Shown here: positions 25,795 through 34,116 of the stretch, piece by piece
How positions within the stretch are numbered: position 1 is the first letter of the stretch
Layout of the letters: the number at the start of each line of letters is the position of its first letter
NCBI RefSeq assembly: GCF_018402285.1
Contig: NZ_JAGYJH010000002.1
Location: 124,001-188,000 of the forward strand
Source: Hyphomonas sp.
GTDB lineage: Bacteria > Pseudomonadota > Alphaproteobacteria > Caulobacterales > Hyphomonadaceae
Direction: 5' to 3'
Length of the DNA: 64,000 nt
Notes under the pieces: generated by a model
Told to the model about the DNA's origin: nothing
Database searches by the model: none
The model's input: only the letters and a program-made list of their open reading frames with translations
Program-made: the position numbers and the translations under genes

Positions 25795-26415
25795 ATGGCG
25801 GACGAACAGTCCGGGAAATATGAGAGGCGGTCGCAAAAGGATCGCAGCGAGAGCATGCAGCGGCGTGTCCTGGATGCGACATTGCGGTGTATCGGCGAGC
25901 AGGGCTATCTCGGCGTTTCGCTTCAGGACATTGCCGAAATGGCGGGTGTTTCCCGCGGGGCCATCACCCATCACTACCCGAGCAAGATCGACCTGACATC
26001 GGCGGCGATCCAGCATTTCGTCCAGTGGCGTTATGAGCGCGTGTATGCGGCGTTCGAAGGCAGGGAAAGCATGGAGCTGCCCGAGCGGCTGGATATCCTA
26101 TGGAAGGAATTCCAGTCGATCTTTCCGATTACCTTCGAGCTGATCGTGGCGCTGCGGGCGGACGAGGATTTGCTCGCGCTCTATCAGCGCAGCGCCAAGG
26201 GACGCCTTGAGGAGATCACAACGGGATATGATGATTTCTTCCCCGAGCTTTCCGGTATGAAGGTTTCCGGCGTCGTGATCGCTGTCATGGCCGCCTTCTA
26301 TCGCGGCGCCTATATCGAGTCCGTGACGCGCGATCCGGCCTATATCGAGGAAATGCGAACTGTGTTTCAAGCCATGCTGGCGGCCTATCTGGCCACAGAC
26401 AGGAAAGCGGCCTGA
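25795..26415 (+). CDS. TetR-family transcriptional regulator
   Basis: 206 residues from the ATG at 25795, preceded by GGAGAAGG. N-terminal helix-turn-helix (LQDIAEMAGVSRGAITHHYPSKIDL), with the helical ligand-binding domain after residue 75. The ligand is unknown; the C-terminal part resembles the BetI/AcrR-like groups only loosely. It stands alone between bioD and the decayed GntR gene, with no obvious target beside it. Confidence 0.88.
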   Translation: MADEQSGKYERRSQKDRSESMQRRVLDATLRCIGEQGYLGVSLQDIAEMAGVSRGAITHHYPSKIDLTSAAIQHFVQWRYERVYAAFEGRESMELPERLDILWKEFQSIFPITFELIVALRADEDLLALYQRSAKGRLEEITTGYDDFFPELSGMKVSGVVIAVMAAFYRGAYIESVTRDPAYIEEMRTVFQAMLAAYLATDRKAA

Positions 26416-26445
26416 GCTGCGCCAGCCTCTGAGACAGGCATCCTT

Positions 26446-26996
26446 TCAGCCGGCGTTCTTGTCGCCCATCACCACGAACATGGCTTGCATGGCGGCGCGA
26501 CCCTCGCCCCTGGCGATAGCTTGGGCGACGACGCGGTGGCTCGCGATGTCGTCCAAACAGTCCTCATCGGGCTGCAGCGTCAGCGCCGTCGAATGCGGTG
26601 CGGATAGCCTCCTTTTCAGCCGCGGTTGCCTGCTGGGCGGCGTGGGGCTCCAGCAGGCACCCGACTTCGTAGGATTGCTGCCCTTCCTGCACGTCGATCG
26701 AGGTGACGATCGTGCCGGAACGGGGGCGGCGCAGCACCACCCCCTCGAGCGACAGGCGGGCAAGCGCGTCGCGCACACCGGCGACGCCGAGAATATACTG
26801 GTCTGCCAGGCCAAGCTCATCCAGCCGGGCGTTCGGGGGAAGGATACCAAGGATGATATCCATCAGGATCTGGTCATAGGCCTTCGATTTCTGCAGGTCC
26901 GGGGCCCAGTCTTGCGTGTTGCGGACGTCCCGGAAGCCTTGCTGAAGTGCCCGCGCCCGGGTGTCGCAAGGCTTTGGCCTGCCCCTTGTTGCCCAT
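26446..26996 (-). pseudogene. Decayed GntR/FadR-family regulator
   Basis: A start MGNKGQAKAL with AGGGAG upstream lies at 26996. After about 20 codons the frame must shift to reach AYDQILMDIILGILPPNARLDE, a GntR winged-helix block that continues to GVRDALARLSLEGVVLRRPRSGTIV and then the beginning of an FCD domain (LLEPHAAQQATAAEKEAIRTAF). The middle of the FCD domain is missing, and the terminal helix (ASHRVVAQAIARGEGRAAM) is in another frame. At least two frame changes and a deletion make a functional product impossible. Confidence 0.82.
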
Positions 26997-27228
26997 ATTG
27001 TTCGCTCCCTTGTTCCTGCGCACTTGCTGTGCTGTCAGGCCCAGTTTTTTTATCGGCGTATGGCGCCCGTTCCAGATATCGTCCGATCCGGGGCGGGCAT
27101 CTTCGGCGTTTTGTTGGGGCCTGCAACGCTGGCACCTCAAAACAAAGCAAGGAGACGTCCAGGCGCGCGCCGGGCTTCCGGCTGACAGCTCACCGAAGAC
27201 AGGATCTTAACCGGGACGCCCGAGGCAG

Positions 27229-27263
27229 AAAAAAGGGCCGCAACCCTGCTACAGGTTGCGGCC
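27229..27263 (-). terminator. Intrinsic terminator (minus strand)
   Basis: Perfect 10-bp stem GGCCGCAACC/GGTTGCGGCC with an 8-base loop, followed on the minus strand by CTTTTTT. It lies 20 bases after the outer-membrane-protein remnant. Confidence 0.88.
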
Positions 27264-27282
27264 GCTCCAGGACATGACGCGC

Positions 27283-27309
27283 TTAGAAGCGATACGAGAG
27301 CGAAGCTCC
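27283..27309 (-). pseudogene. Possible C-terminal remnant of an outer-membrane barrel protein
   Basis: Minus strand reads Gly-Ala-Ser-Leu-Ser-Tyr-Arg-Phe-stop, the typical last beta strand of a TonB receptor or porin (alternating hydrophobic residues with terminal Phe), directly followed by the strong terminator. The upstream coding sequence is gone: the secreted-protein gene stop is only two bases away. Short, so the call depends on the terminal-Phe pattern plus the terminator. Confidence 0.4.
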
Positions 27310-27310
27310 A

Positions 27311-27886
27311 TCAGGGCGAGGTTACGTCCACATCCGTAACAGCGCTCATGCAGGCAAGGGCCTCTTCGAGATCGGCAAGCATCAAATCTGACTGGCTGAT
27401 CATGGCCATGACCAGCGCCGGGCCGGAGGGGGGGAGGGCATCGAGCTGTAGCGGGGTGACCTGGCGGCTGCCGGAGACAAACCAGATCTGGCCGCCGGAA
27501 ACATTGACGTCGCCGCGCCGGGCGAGCGCTGCGCGCAACTCTTCCAGGCTCTTGTGAGAGCCTGCAGCAGAATCGCGGATCGTAATGCCATTGAGGAAGA
27601 GGGCGCGCAGGTCAGCAGCGGACTGTTCATCGCCGTTGCGGCGGGCGCGGGTGGAACCGGTCAGGGCGCGGGCAGTGAAGACGGCGGCGTTGGTCTGGAG
27701 CTGGGCGCTGTGGCCCGAGCACTGGCTGGCATCATTATAGAGTTTTTGAAATTTGGGAGGCTGGGAGCCGAAGAGCTCCCCGGGCGGGGTCAGGACCGGC
27801 GCGCTACCGCCGGACTGCGCAAGGGCTGGAAGAACGCACAGCAGGGCGGCGAGGGCGGCAGTCAGAAGGTGTTTGGGGCGGGCCAT
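27311..27886 (-). CDS. Hypothetical secreted protein
   Basis: 191 residues with a Sec signal peptide (HLLTAALAALLCVLPALAQ, cleavage near ALA-QS). The mature part contains two cysteines (SQCSGH and ALACMS) and a helical middle. I do not recognise a family. It is transcribed away from the histidine-kinase gene and ends against the outer-membrane remnant and terminator, which it may now use. Confidence 0.65.
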   Translation of the reverse strand: MARPKHLLTAALAALLCVLPALAQSGGSAPVLTPPGELFGSQPPKFQKLYNDASQCSGHSAQLQTNAAVFTARALTGSTRARRNGDEQSAADLRALFLNGITIRDSAAGSHKSLEELRAALARRGDVNVSGGQIWFVSGSRQVTPLQLDALPPSGPALVMAMISQSDLMLADLEEALACMSAVTDVDVTSP

Positions 27887-27949
27887 TCGGGTTCCTCCGG
27901 CAGGCAGTCAGTATGGCGGGACACGGGAGCCGGGCGCAAGGCAGGGGCG

Positions 27950-27965
27950 CCCCCCTGTTCCGGGG
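27950..27965. promoter_or_regulatory. Palindromic motif upstream of the histidine-kinase gene
   Basis: CCCCCCTGTTCCGGGG, an imperfect palindrome of the form CCCCnTG-NN-CnGGGG, 74 bases before the kinase start. The first 14 bases occur again, inverted and exact, upstream of the partner regulator gene. Candidate operator. Confidence 0.5.
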
Positions 27966-28038
27966 ATGGACCGGGCAGCCGGTCTGCGCTGCTGGCAGCA
28001 GCTGGCAGCAGTTTACATCCTGAGCGGGGCAGCTTCAG

Positions 28039-29946
28039 ATGGGCAAGGTGATTATGGGGAAACGCGCAGGCATGACACCGCAGGATCTGAATACGCCGCT
28101 GGTGCGCTTTGCGGTGCCGGCTCTGCTGGTGGTGGCGGTGACGGGGGGGATGGCGCTCTGGGCGCTGCAGCCGGCGGCGGGGTGGACCGGGGAGGTCAGC
28201 GCCTGGCGGTCGCCGTTTGGGGTGTCGCCGGGTTTGTGGGTGTCGCTTCTGGTCGGGTTTGGCGCAAGCCTTGTGTCGGCCTGGGTCTGGGCGCTGAAAC
28301 CGGCAGACCCGGCGGCGATCCTGTTTGCCGTGAGCGGGCTGACGACGCTGATGTTCACGGCGGCCGGGACGGTTTGGCTGTTTGCCATGGTGTTGCCGGA
28401 CGGGGCGTATTTCACGGCGGCGGTCATCAACTGTATCGGTGCGTCAGGCTTTGGCATTGTGATGATGTGCCTGTTCCTGATCTATCCGGTGAAGCTGCCG
28501 GGGTGGCGCTGGCTGATGGCGGCGACCGTGCTGGGCTTTGGCGGGGTAACCTATTGGGTGATGTTTGGTCCGTCGCCTGACTTCATGCTGGTACATCCGA
28601 TCACCTTCTGGGAGATGGTGGGCATCTTTGTTCTGGTGGCCTGGCAGATCCTCGCGACGAAAGACGATCCGGCGCAGCGCTCGATTGCGCTCTGGCTGGG
28701 CGCGGTGGTGGTGCTGGGTGCGGGCGGGTTCATCTCGACGGTGGCGTTTCCGTATACGTTCGGGTTCACCCCGCTGCTCGACGAGAACATCGCGTTCGGA
28801 TTTTTCCTGCTGATCTATGCGGCGCTGACGGTCGGGCTCATGCGCTTCCGGGTGTTTGGACTTGGGGGCTGGGCGTTCCAGCTGATGTTCCACTTCCTGG
28901 CGGCGCTGGGCGTGCTGGCGCTGGATGTGGCGCTGATCGGGCTCTTGTCGTTCGAGCCGGGGGCGGCGTTCTCGATTGCCTTGCTGCTGGCGGCGGCCGT
29001 GTATCTGCCGCTGCGCAGCCTGGCCTGGCGCAAGCTTTCCGGGCAGGCGCGGCCGGACGAAGCCGAGCTCTTCCGCGCGGTGATCGACATTGCGCTGCGC
29101 CCGAGCGGGGAGGAACGCGCAGAGCGCTGGCGCAAGCTGATGCGGGACGTGTTCGGGCCGCTGGAGATAAAGGCGGCGGAGATGGGCGAGGCGCGCGTGC
29201 GGGTGGAGGAAGAGGGGACGCTGCTGCTGTTGCCCGCAGTGGCGGATTCGCCGGCGCTGAGCCTGCGCTATCGCAATGGCGGGCGGGCGCTCTATTCGCC
29301 CAGGGATGTGGCGCTTGCCGGGCAGATCGTGAAGCTGATGCGGTATACGGAGGAAAATCGCAACGCCTATGACCGGGGCGTGTCCGAAGAGCGGGCACGG
29401 ATCGCGCGGGACATTCACGACAATATCGGCGCGCAGCTGCTGCGGGCGCTGCACTCACGCGAGACGGGCCGGAAGGATGCGATGATCCGCGAGACGCTGA
29501 CCGACATCCGCGACGTGATCAACAATGCGCAAGGCGCCGAAGCGCCGATGGAGGATGTGCTGGCAGACCTGCGGGCGGAGACGGCAGACCGGCTCGAGCC
29601 GCATGACATCGCGCTGAGCTGGAATCTGCAGGCGGCGCCGGGCGTGCTGCTCTCGCGGCAGAAAGTTCATGCGTTGCGGGCGCTGATCCGTGAGGCAGTG
29701 AGTAACACAATCAAGCATTCCCGGGCACGGTCGGTGGATGTGTCCATTCATCTGGATGCGGACTGGCTGTCCCTGAAAGTCGCCGATGATGGCAAAGGGC
29801 TTCCGGCCCAGACCGCGTCGCTGGGCAACGGGCTTGGCAACATGAAGATCCGTGTCGAGCGTTTCGGAGGCGACATATCGCTGGAGGGCGGGGAGGGCAC
29901 ATGCCTTGCCGCGCGCATTCCGGTCTACGAAATAGCGGCGGAGTAA
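28039..29946 (+). CDS. Membrane sensor histidine kinase, NarX/DesK-type (HisKA_3)
   Basis: 635 residues. The N-terminal half has about ten hydrophobic segments (for example FAVPALLVVAVTGGMALWAL, FFLLIYAALTVGLMRF, LAALGVLALDVALIGLL), so the stimulus may be membrane-borne. The kinase region begins near residue 450: ERARIARDIHDNIGAQLLRAL with phosphoacceptor His460 in the HisKA_3 style, then IREAVSNTIKHSRA (N box) and DDGKGLP and GNGLGNMKIRVE. Such kinases pair with LuxR/NarL-type regulators, and one is encoded tail-to-tail 6 bases away. Starts at 28054 or 28072 are possible alternatives. Confidence 0.88.
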   Translation: MGKVIMGKRAGMTPQDLNTPLVRFAVPALLVVAVTGGMALWALQPAAGWTGEVSAWRSPFGVSPGLWVSLLVGFGASLVSAWVWALKPADPAAILFAVSGLTTLMFTAAGTVWLFAMVLPDGAYFTAAVINCIGASGFGIVMMCLFLIYPVKLPGWRWLMAATVLGFGGVTYWVMFGPSPDFMLVHPITFWEMVGIFVLVAWQILATKDDPAQRSIALWLGAVVVLGAGGFISTVAFPYTFGFTPLLDENIAFGFFLLIYAALTVGLMRFRVFGLGGWAFQLMFHFLAALGVLALDVALIGLLSFEPGAAFSIALLLAAAVYLPLRSLAWRKLSGQARPDEAELFRAVIDIALRPSGEERAERWRKLMRDVFGPLEIKAAEMGEARVRVEEEGTLLLLPAVADSPALSLRYRNGGRALYSPRDVALAGQIVKLMRYTEENRNAYDRGVSEERARIARDIHDNIGAQLLRALHSRETGRKDAMIRETLTDIRDVINNAQGAEAPMEDVLADLRAETADRLEPHDIALSWNLQAAPGVLLSRQKVHALRALIREAVSNTIKHSRARSVDVSIHLDADWLSLKVADDGKGLPAQTASLGNGLGNMKIRVERFGGDISLEGGEGTCLAARIPVYEIAAE

Positions 29947-29952
29947 GCCCGG

Positions 29953-30594
29953 TCAGGTCCGGTCGGTGGTCAGGCCCATGCGGGTGGCGTGCCAGGAGGC
30001 CTCGGCGCGGGAGGAAATGCCGAGCTTGCGGTAGATGCCCTTGATATAGCTGGCGACGGTGTTCTCGCTGAGGTCCAGCGCGCGGGCGACTTCGCCATTG
30101 CGCATGCCCCGTCCGATGAGGGCGAGCACATCGCGTTCGCGGGCGGTAAGATCATCATCGGGCGCGACCGGGCCGGTGAGGCGGAAATGATCCATGATGC
30201 GCCGTGCGATGGAGGGCGAGAGGGCGGGCACGCCGTCTGCGATCTGTCGCAGCTGGCGGATCAGGCTATCCTGCGGCTGGTCCTTGAGGAGATAGCCATT
30301 GGCGCCGGCCGACAGCGCGCCGACGATCCATGCATCGTCGCCCATCACGGTGGTAATGACGCAGATCGTGTCGGGGCTTTCCTGCTTAACCCTGCGCAGC
30401 ACATCAAGGCCTGAGCCATCCGGCAGGCCAAGGTCGAGCATCGCCAGATCGAACGTCGCATGGGTGGCGGCCGTGACGCCGCCGCGCACGCTGCCTTCCT
30501 CGTGGATCGAGCAGCCGGGGAAGGCTTCGCGCGCGATCTCGCAAAGCCATGCGCGGGTTTCCGCGATATCTTCAAGGATCAGGAGGCTTTTCAA
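29953..30594 (-). CDS. NarL/LuxR-family response regulator
   Basis: 213 residues from a TTG start at 30594 (MKSLLILEDIAE), chosen because GGAAAGGA precedes it and the family sequence begins there; the open frame upstream lacks similarity. Receiver with acidic pocket ED at 8-9 and phosphoacceptor Asp54 (LDLGLPDGSG), Lys in LLKDQPQ, then a LuxR-type helix-turn-helix (LTARERDVLALIGRGMRNGEVARALDLSENTVASYIKGI). Convergent with the kinase gene, unlike the usual co-directional arrangement. Confidence 0.9.
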   Translation of the reverse strand: MKSLLILEDIAETRAWLCEIAREAFPGCSIHEEGSVRGGVTAATHATFDLAMLDLGLPDGSGLDVLRRVKQESPDTICVITTVMGDDAWIVGALSAGANGYLLKDQPQDSLIRQLRQIADGVPALSPSIARRIMDHFRLTGPVAPDDDLTARERDVLALIGRGMRNGEVARALDLSENTVASYIKGIYRKLGISSRAEASWHATRMGLTTDRT

Positions 30595-30709
30595 GGGGTT
30601 TGTCCTTTCCTCTTCGGCGCGGGTCCTCTTCGGCGCGGGACGGTAACCGGCCAGCCAATGCAGGGGAGATGATACCATCATAGAGGGAAGATGACGGTTT
30701 GCCGATCCA

Positions 30710-30769
30710 CCGGAACAGGGGGGCGGGCAAAGGGACCGTCGCCTGCGGTTTTTCCCCCTGAACAGGGGG
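30710..30769. promoter_or_regulatory. Two palindromic motifs upstream of the response-regulator gene
   Basis: CCGGAACAGGGGGG at 30710-30723 is the exact reverse complement of the motif before the kinase gene, and CCCCCTGAACAGGGGG at 30754-30769 is a near-perfect palindrome of the same type. They lie 116-175 bases upstream of the TTG start. Candidate autoregulatory operators for this two-component system. Confidence 0.55.
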
Positions 30770-30810
30770 AGGACGCGCCGCCCGGGGCGTTCTAAGCAGG
30801 ATACAAGCTC

Positions 30811-30916
30811 ATGCTTCCGGGGGGACGCATGTGGGCCCTGTTTACGCGCACTCTGCTGACACTGCCTTTCTGCGGAGATGAGGGCCGAAGACCCCGGCCT
30901 CACTCCGCAGGTTTTT
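30811..30916 (+). promoter_or_regulatory. Candidate attenuator: short ORF running into a terminator hairpin
   Basis: A long hairpin has left arm 30870-30887 (CTGCGGAG...) and right arm 30895-30910 (CGGCCTCACTCCGCAG), about 16 paired bases with two bulges, followed by GTTTTTCC: an intrinsic terminator on the plus strand. No plus-strand gene ends here. A short reading frame begins at ATG 30811 (MLPGGRMWALFTRTLLTLPF) and runs through the hairpin. Its place 155 bases before the monooxygenase gene suggests either a regulated leader or the 3' end of a small RNA. Confidence 0.45.
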
Positions 30917-31070
30917 CCTCCCCGCCGCTGCGTAAAGACAGCCGATTTCCCTTGCTTGCCTTTGGGTCATCTAGGGCCGTTTACGTATTCACCGGCCTTC
31001 CTCCCAGGGCAAATTTGCAGGCAAGTTCAATGGCTCCGCGTTCCAAGAGACGGGGCCCAGGGAGGAATGC

Positions 31071-32573
31071 ATGGCGGATACCGCAGCGGTCAAAGAGCGC
31101 AAAGCCAAGTCAAAGGTTGAGCATTTCGATGTGCTGATCGCCGGCGCAGGCATTTCCGGGGTGGGCGCGGCCTATCATCTCAAGACGCAGACGCCGAAGA
31201 AGAAATTCGTGGTGCTCGAGGCCTATGAGAGCTTTGGGGGCACCTGGTACATGCACCGCTATCCCGGCATCCGGTCTGACTCCGATCTCTACACGTTCGG
31301 CTACCGCTTCAAGCCCTGGGTCGGCCCGCCGATCGCGAGCCGGGAAGAGATCCTGAAATACATGGGCGAGGTGATCGAGGAAGCCGGTCTGGCCGAGCAT
31401 ATACGCTATCGCCACAAGATCTGCTCGGCGAGCTGGTCAAGCGCGAAGAAGAAGTGGACGGTGAAGGCGGAAAACCTTGAGACCGGGGACGTGCTGACCT
31501 TCACGGCGAACTTCCTCTGGATGTGTCAGGGCTATTATAATCACGCGCAGGGCTATACGCCCGAATGGCCGGGGATGGCTGATTTCAAGGGCGAGATCGT
31601 GCATCCGCAGAGCTGGCCCGATGATATGGACCTCACCGGCAGGAAGGTGATCTGCATCGGCTCGGGCGCGACAGCGGCAACCGTGGTGCCCGCTATTGCG
31701 GGCAAGTGTGAGCATGTTACGCTGCTGCAGCGCTCGCCCACCTATTTCATCCCGGCACGGAATGAAAACGTGCTGGCTGACGAGCTGCGCATGCTGGGCG
31801 TGGACGATGCGTGGATCCACGAGATCGTGCGGCGCAAGTACAACCATGACCAGGCAGAATTCACCCGGCGCTCGTTTGAGGAGCCTGAGGTCGTGCGTCA
31901 GGAATTGCTGGACGGGGTAAAGGCGTGCCTGCCGGAAGACTTCGACATGAGCCATTTCACCCCCAGCTACCGCCCCTGGCGGCAGCGGATCGCGTTTGTG
32001 CCGGAAGCCGACCTTTTCGAGGGCATCAAGGCGGGACAGGCGAGCGTGGTGACCGATCATATCGACCGGTTCACGGAAAAAGGCATCCTGCTGAAATCCG
32101 GCAACGAACTGGAAGCCGATGTGATCATCACGGCGACCGGGTTTGACCTCTCCGTGCTGGGGAACATTCCGTTCGAGGTGGACGGCGAGCCCGTCGACTG
32201 GTCGAAGACCATCACCTATCGCGGGATGATGTTTACCGGCGTGCCCAACCTCGCCTGGGTGTTCGGCTATTTCCGGGCAAGCTGGACCCTGCGCGTGGAC
32301 ATGATGGGCGATCTCATCTGCCGCCTGCTGAAGCATATGGACAAGAAGAAGGTGAAGCAGGTGGAAGTCGCCCTGCGGGCGCAGGACCACAATATGGAAA
32401 TCCTGCCCTGGATCGACGAGGCCAACTTCAATCCCGGATACCTCGCCCGCTCGATGCACCTGATGCCAAAGCGCGGCACAACGCGCGACTGGCAGCACAC
32501 GCAGGACTACTGGCGGGAGAAGGACGAATTCCCGAAGATCGACCTCGACGGGGAAGAATTCCGTTACAGTTGA
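31071..32573 (+). CDS. Flavin-containing (Baeyer-Villiger-type) monooxygenase, EthA-like
   Basis: 500 residues with GGGAGG before the ATG. FAD-binding GxGxxG near the N terminus (VLIAGAGISGVGAAYHL) with a downstream acidic residue (VVLEAYESFGGTW), the type I Baeyer-Villiger fingerprint FxGxxxHxxxWP (DFKGEIVHPQSWPDD), the NADPH-binding GSGATAATVVPA, and ITATGFD near the end. Uses NADPH and O2 to insert oxygen into ketones or oxidise heteroatoms; substrate not predictable. The length and the YMHRYPGIRSDSD block match EthA-type enzymes more than cyclohexanone monooxygenases. Confidence 0.9.
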   Translation: MADTAAVKERKAKSKVEHFDVLIAGAGISGVGAAYHLKTQTPKKKFVVLEAYESFGGTWYMHRYPGIRSDSDLYTFGYRFKPWVGPPIASREEILKYMGEVIEEAGLAEHIRYRHKICSASWSSAKKKWTVKAENLETGDVLTFTANFLWMCQGYYNHAQGYTPEWPGMADFKGEIVHPQSWPDDMDLTGRKVICIGSGATAATVVPAIAGKCEHVTLLQRSPTYFIPARNENVLADELRMLGVDDAWIHEIVRRKYNHDQAEFTRRSFEEPEVVRQELLDGVKACLPEDFDMSHFTPSYRPWRQRIAFVPEADLFEGIKAGQASVVTDHIDRFTEKGILLKSGNELEADVIITATGFDLSVLGNIPFEVDGEPVDWSKTITYRGMMFTGVPNLAWVFGYFRASWTLRVDMMGDLICRLLKHMDKKKVKQVEVALRAQDHNMEILPWIDEANFNPGYLARSMHLMPKRGTTRDWQHTQDYWREKDEFPKIDLDGEEFRYS

Positions 32574-32595
32574 GGCAACTGTGAGCGCCTGCTCT

Positions 32596-32619
32596 TGCCG
32601 GGGGTAGCCAACCCCGGCA
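32596..32619 (+). terminator. Hairpin between the monooxygenase and mgtE
   Basis: TGCCGGGG and CCCCGGCA form a perfect 8-bp stem with an 8-base loop, 22 bases after the monooxygenase stop and just before the mgtE start. No T tract follows, so it is either a weak terminator or a structure affecting mgtE translation. Confidence 0.4.
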
Positions 32620-32631
32620 TGAGTGGCGCCA

Positions 32632-34008
32632 ATGACCGATACCAGCACCTTCACCCAGCAAGAGCCAGGCGGCCTTGATCCTGTCCTGCTGACGGACATC
32701 GCCGACGCTGTCGACGAGCGGGACACACGCTGGCTGTCGCGCACCCTGAGGCGGCTGCATCCGGCCGACGCGGCCGATGCGCTGGAATCGCTGCCCTATG
32801 ACATTTTCGAGGAGGCCATCGGCCTTCTGGGCGGGGACCTGCCGTCCGAAATCCTGATCGAGCTGCGCGATGCCTACCGCGAAGGCGCCGTGGACGTGCT
32901 GCCCGACGGAGCGGTGGCGCAGGCGCTCGACGAGCTGGACTCAGACGATGCAACGACCATTCTGGAAGACCTTGAAGACGACCGCCGCGAACGCATCCTT
33001 GAGGATTTCGCCCCGGTGGACCGGGCAGAGCTTGAGCGCAGCCTTGCCTATGAGGAGGATTCGGCCGGCCGCCTGATGCAGACGGAATTCGTGGCAGTGC
33101 CCGAATTCTGGACAGTGGGCGAGACCATCGACCATGCCCGCGGGCGCGGCGAGGAGCTGCCCGAGACATTCTACGAGATCTATGTGATCGACCCGGCGCA
33201 CCGCCTCCTGGGCATCGTGCAGCTGTCTGCGCTGATGCGGCAGCCGCGCGACACGGCGCTGGAGGACATCATGGAAGACCCCATGACGACCCTGACGCCG
33301 GACCTTGACCAGGAAGAGGTGGCGTTCCGCTTCCAGAAATACTCGCTGGCGTCTGCGCCGGTGACCGACAGCGCCGGGCGGCTCGTGGGGATGATCACGG
33401 TCGACGACATGGTCGACGTTATCCAGGAAGAGCATTCGGAAGACCTGCTCGCCCTCTCCAACGTGTCGTCGGCGGACGCCTCCGATACGGTGTTCGAGAC
33501 GGTGAAGGCGCGGGTGCCGTGGCTGGGCGTGAACCTGCTGACGGCGTTTATCGCGTCCGGGATCATCGCCATGTTTGAGGGCGCCATCGAGCAGATCGTG
33601 GCGCTGGCGATCCTGATGCCGGTTGTGGCGGCGCTGGGCGGCAATGCCGGCAGCCAGGGGCTGGCCGTGGCGGTGCGCGCGATTGCGACGCGTGAACTGG
33701 ACGGGACAGCCGCGCGGCGGGCGGTTCTGCGCGAAACCCTGGCGGGGCTGATCAACGGCCTGATCATCGGGGTAGGTGTTGGCGTAGCGGCGCTGATCTG
33801 GTTCCAGGATCTGAAACTGGCCGGCGTGATCTCGGTTGCGATGCTGGGCACCTTCATCTGGGCGGGCCTTTCGGGTATCCTTGTCCCGCTCAGCCTGAAA
33901 AAGCTCGGCGCGGACCCGGCGGTGGCCTCGTCGGTTTTCGTGCTGACACTGACCGATGTGATGGCTTTTTTCAGCTTCCTGGGCCTTGCGAGCCTCGTCC
34001 TCTTGTAA
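32632..34008 (+). CDS. mgtE: Magnesium transporter MgtE
   Basis: 458 residues from the ATG at 32632; a GTG three codons earlier is an alternative. The three family parts are clear: an acidic N domain (ESLPYDIFEEAIGLLGGDLPSEILIEL; LEDLEDDRRERILEDF), a tandem CBS pair (FYEIYVIDPAHRLLGIVQLSALM; ASAPVTDSAGRLVGMITVDDMVDVI) and five membrane helices with PWLGVNLLTAFIAS, MPVVAALGGNAGSQ and FVLTLTDVMAFFSFLG. The cytoplasmic domains gate Mg2+ entry according to internal Mg2+. Single-gene unit. Confidence 0.95.
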   Translation: MTDTSTFTQQEPGGLDPVLLTDIADAVDERDTRWLSRTLRRLHPADAADALESLPYDIFEEAIGLLGGDLPSEILIELRDAYREGAVDVLPDGAVAQALDELDSDDATTILEDLEDDRRERILEDFAPVDRAELERSLAYEEDSAGRLMQTEFVAVPEFWTVGETIDHARGRGEELPETFYEIYVIDPAHRLLGIVQLSALMRQPRDTALEDIMEDPMTTLTPDLDQEEVAFRFQKYSLASAPVTDSAGRLVGMITVDDMVDVIQEEHSEDLLALSNVSSADASDTVFETVKARVPWLGVNLLTAFIASGIIAMFEGAIEQIVALAILMPVVAALGGNAGSQGLAVAVRAIATRELDGTAARRAVLRETLAGLINGLIIGVGVGVAALIWFQDLKLAGVISVAMLGTFIWAGLSGILVPLSLKKLGADPAVASSVFVLTLTDVMAFFSFLGLASLVLL

Positions 34009-34045
34009 ATTGGCCATATTCGCGCCGAATCTCACCTTTCTGGGG

Positions 34046-34061
34046 AAAAGGCGCGCCTTTT
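34046..34061. repeat. 16-bp perfect palindrome at the lysozyme 5' end
   Basis: AAAAGGCGCGCCTTTT is self-complementary along its full length and overlaps an upstream candidate TTG start at 34060. It could be an operator, an AAAAGG ribosome-binding site with coincidental symmetry, or an end-of-mgtE structure (38 bases after its stop). Confidence 0.5.
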
Positions 34062-34116
34062 GCAGGGTGTCCCTGTAGGCATTTCGCCTGTTGTACCAGA
34101 ATGGGAGCAACGGACT

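Larger units (their letters stand above)
30595..31070. other. 476-base intergenic region between response regulator and monooxygenase
   Basis: Contains the two palindromes just described, a short ORF starting at 30811 and a terminator-like hairpin. No conventional gene is supported. AT-rich segments near 30660-30700 could hold promoters, but I cannot define them. Confidence 0.5.

Noticed and set aside
26863..27150. Minus-strand frame upstream of the GntR remnant as a separate gene
   Set aside because: Its sequence is basic and shadow-like; only the segment from ATG 26996 connects to GntR homology.
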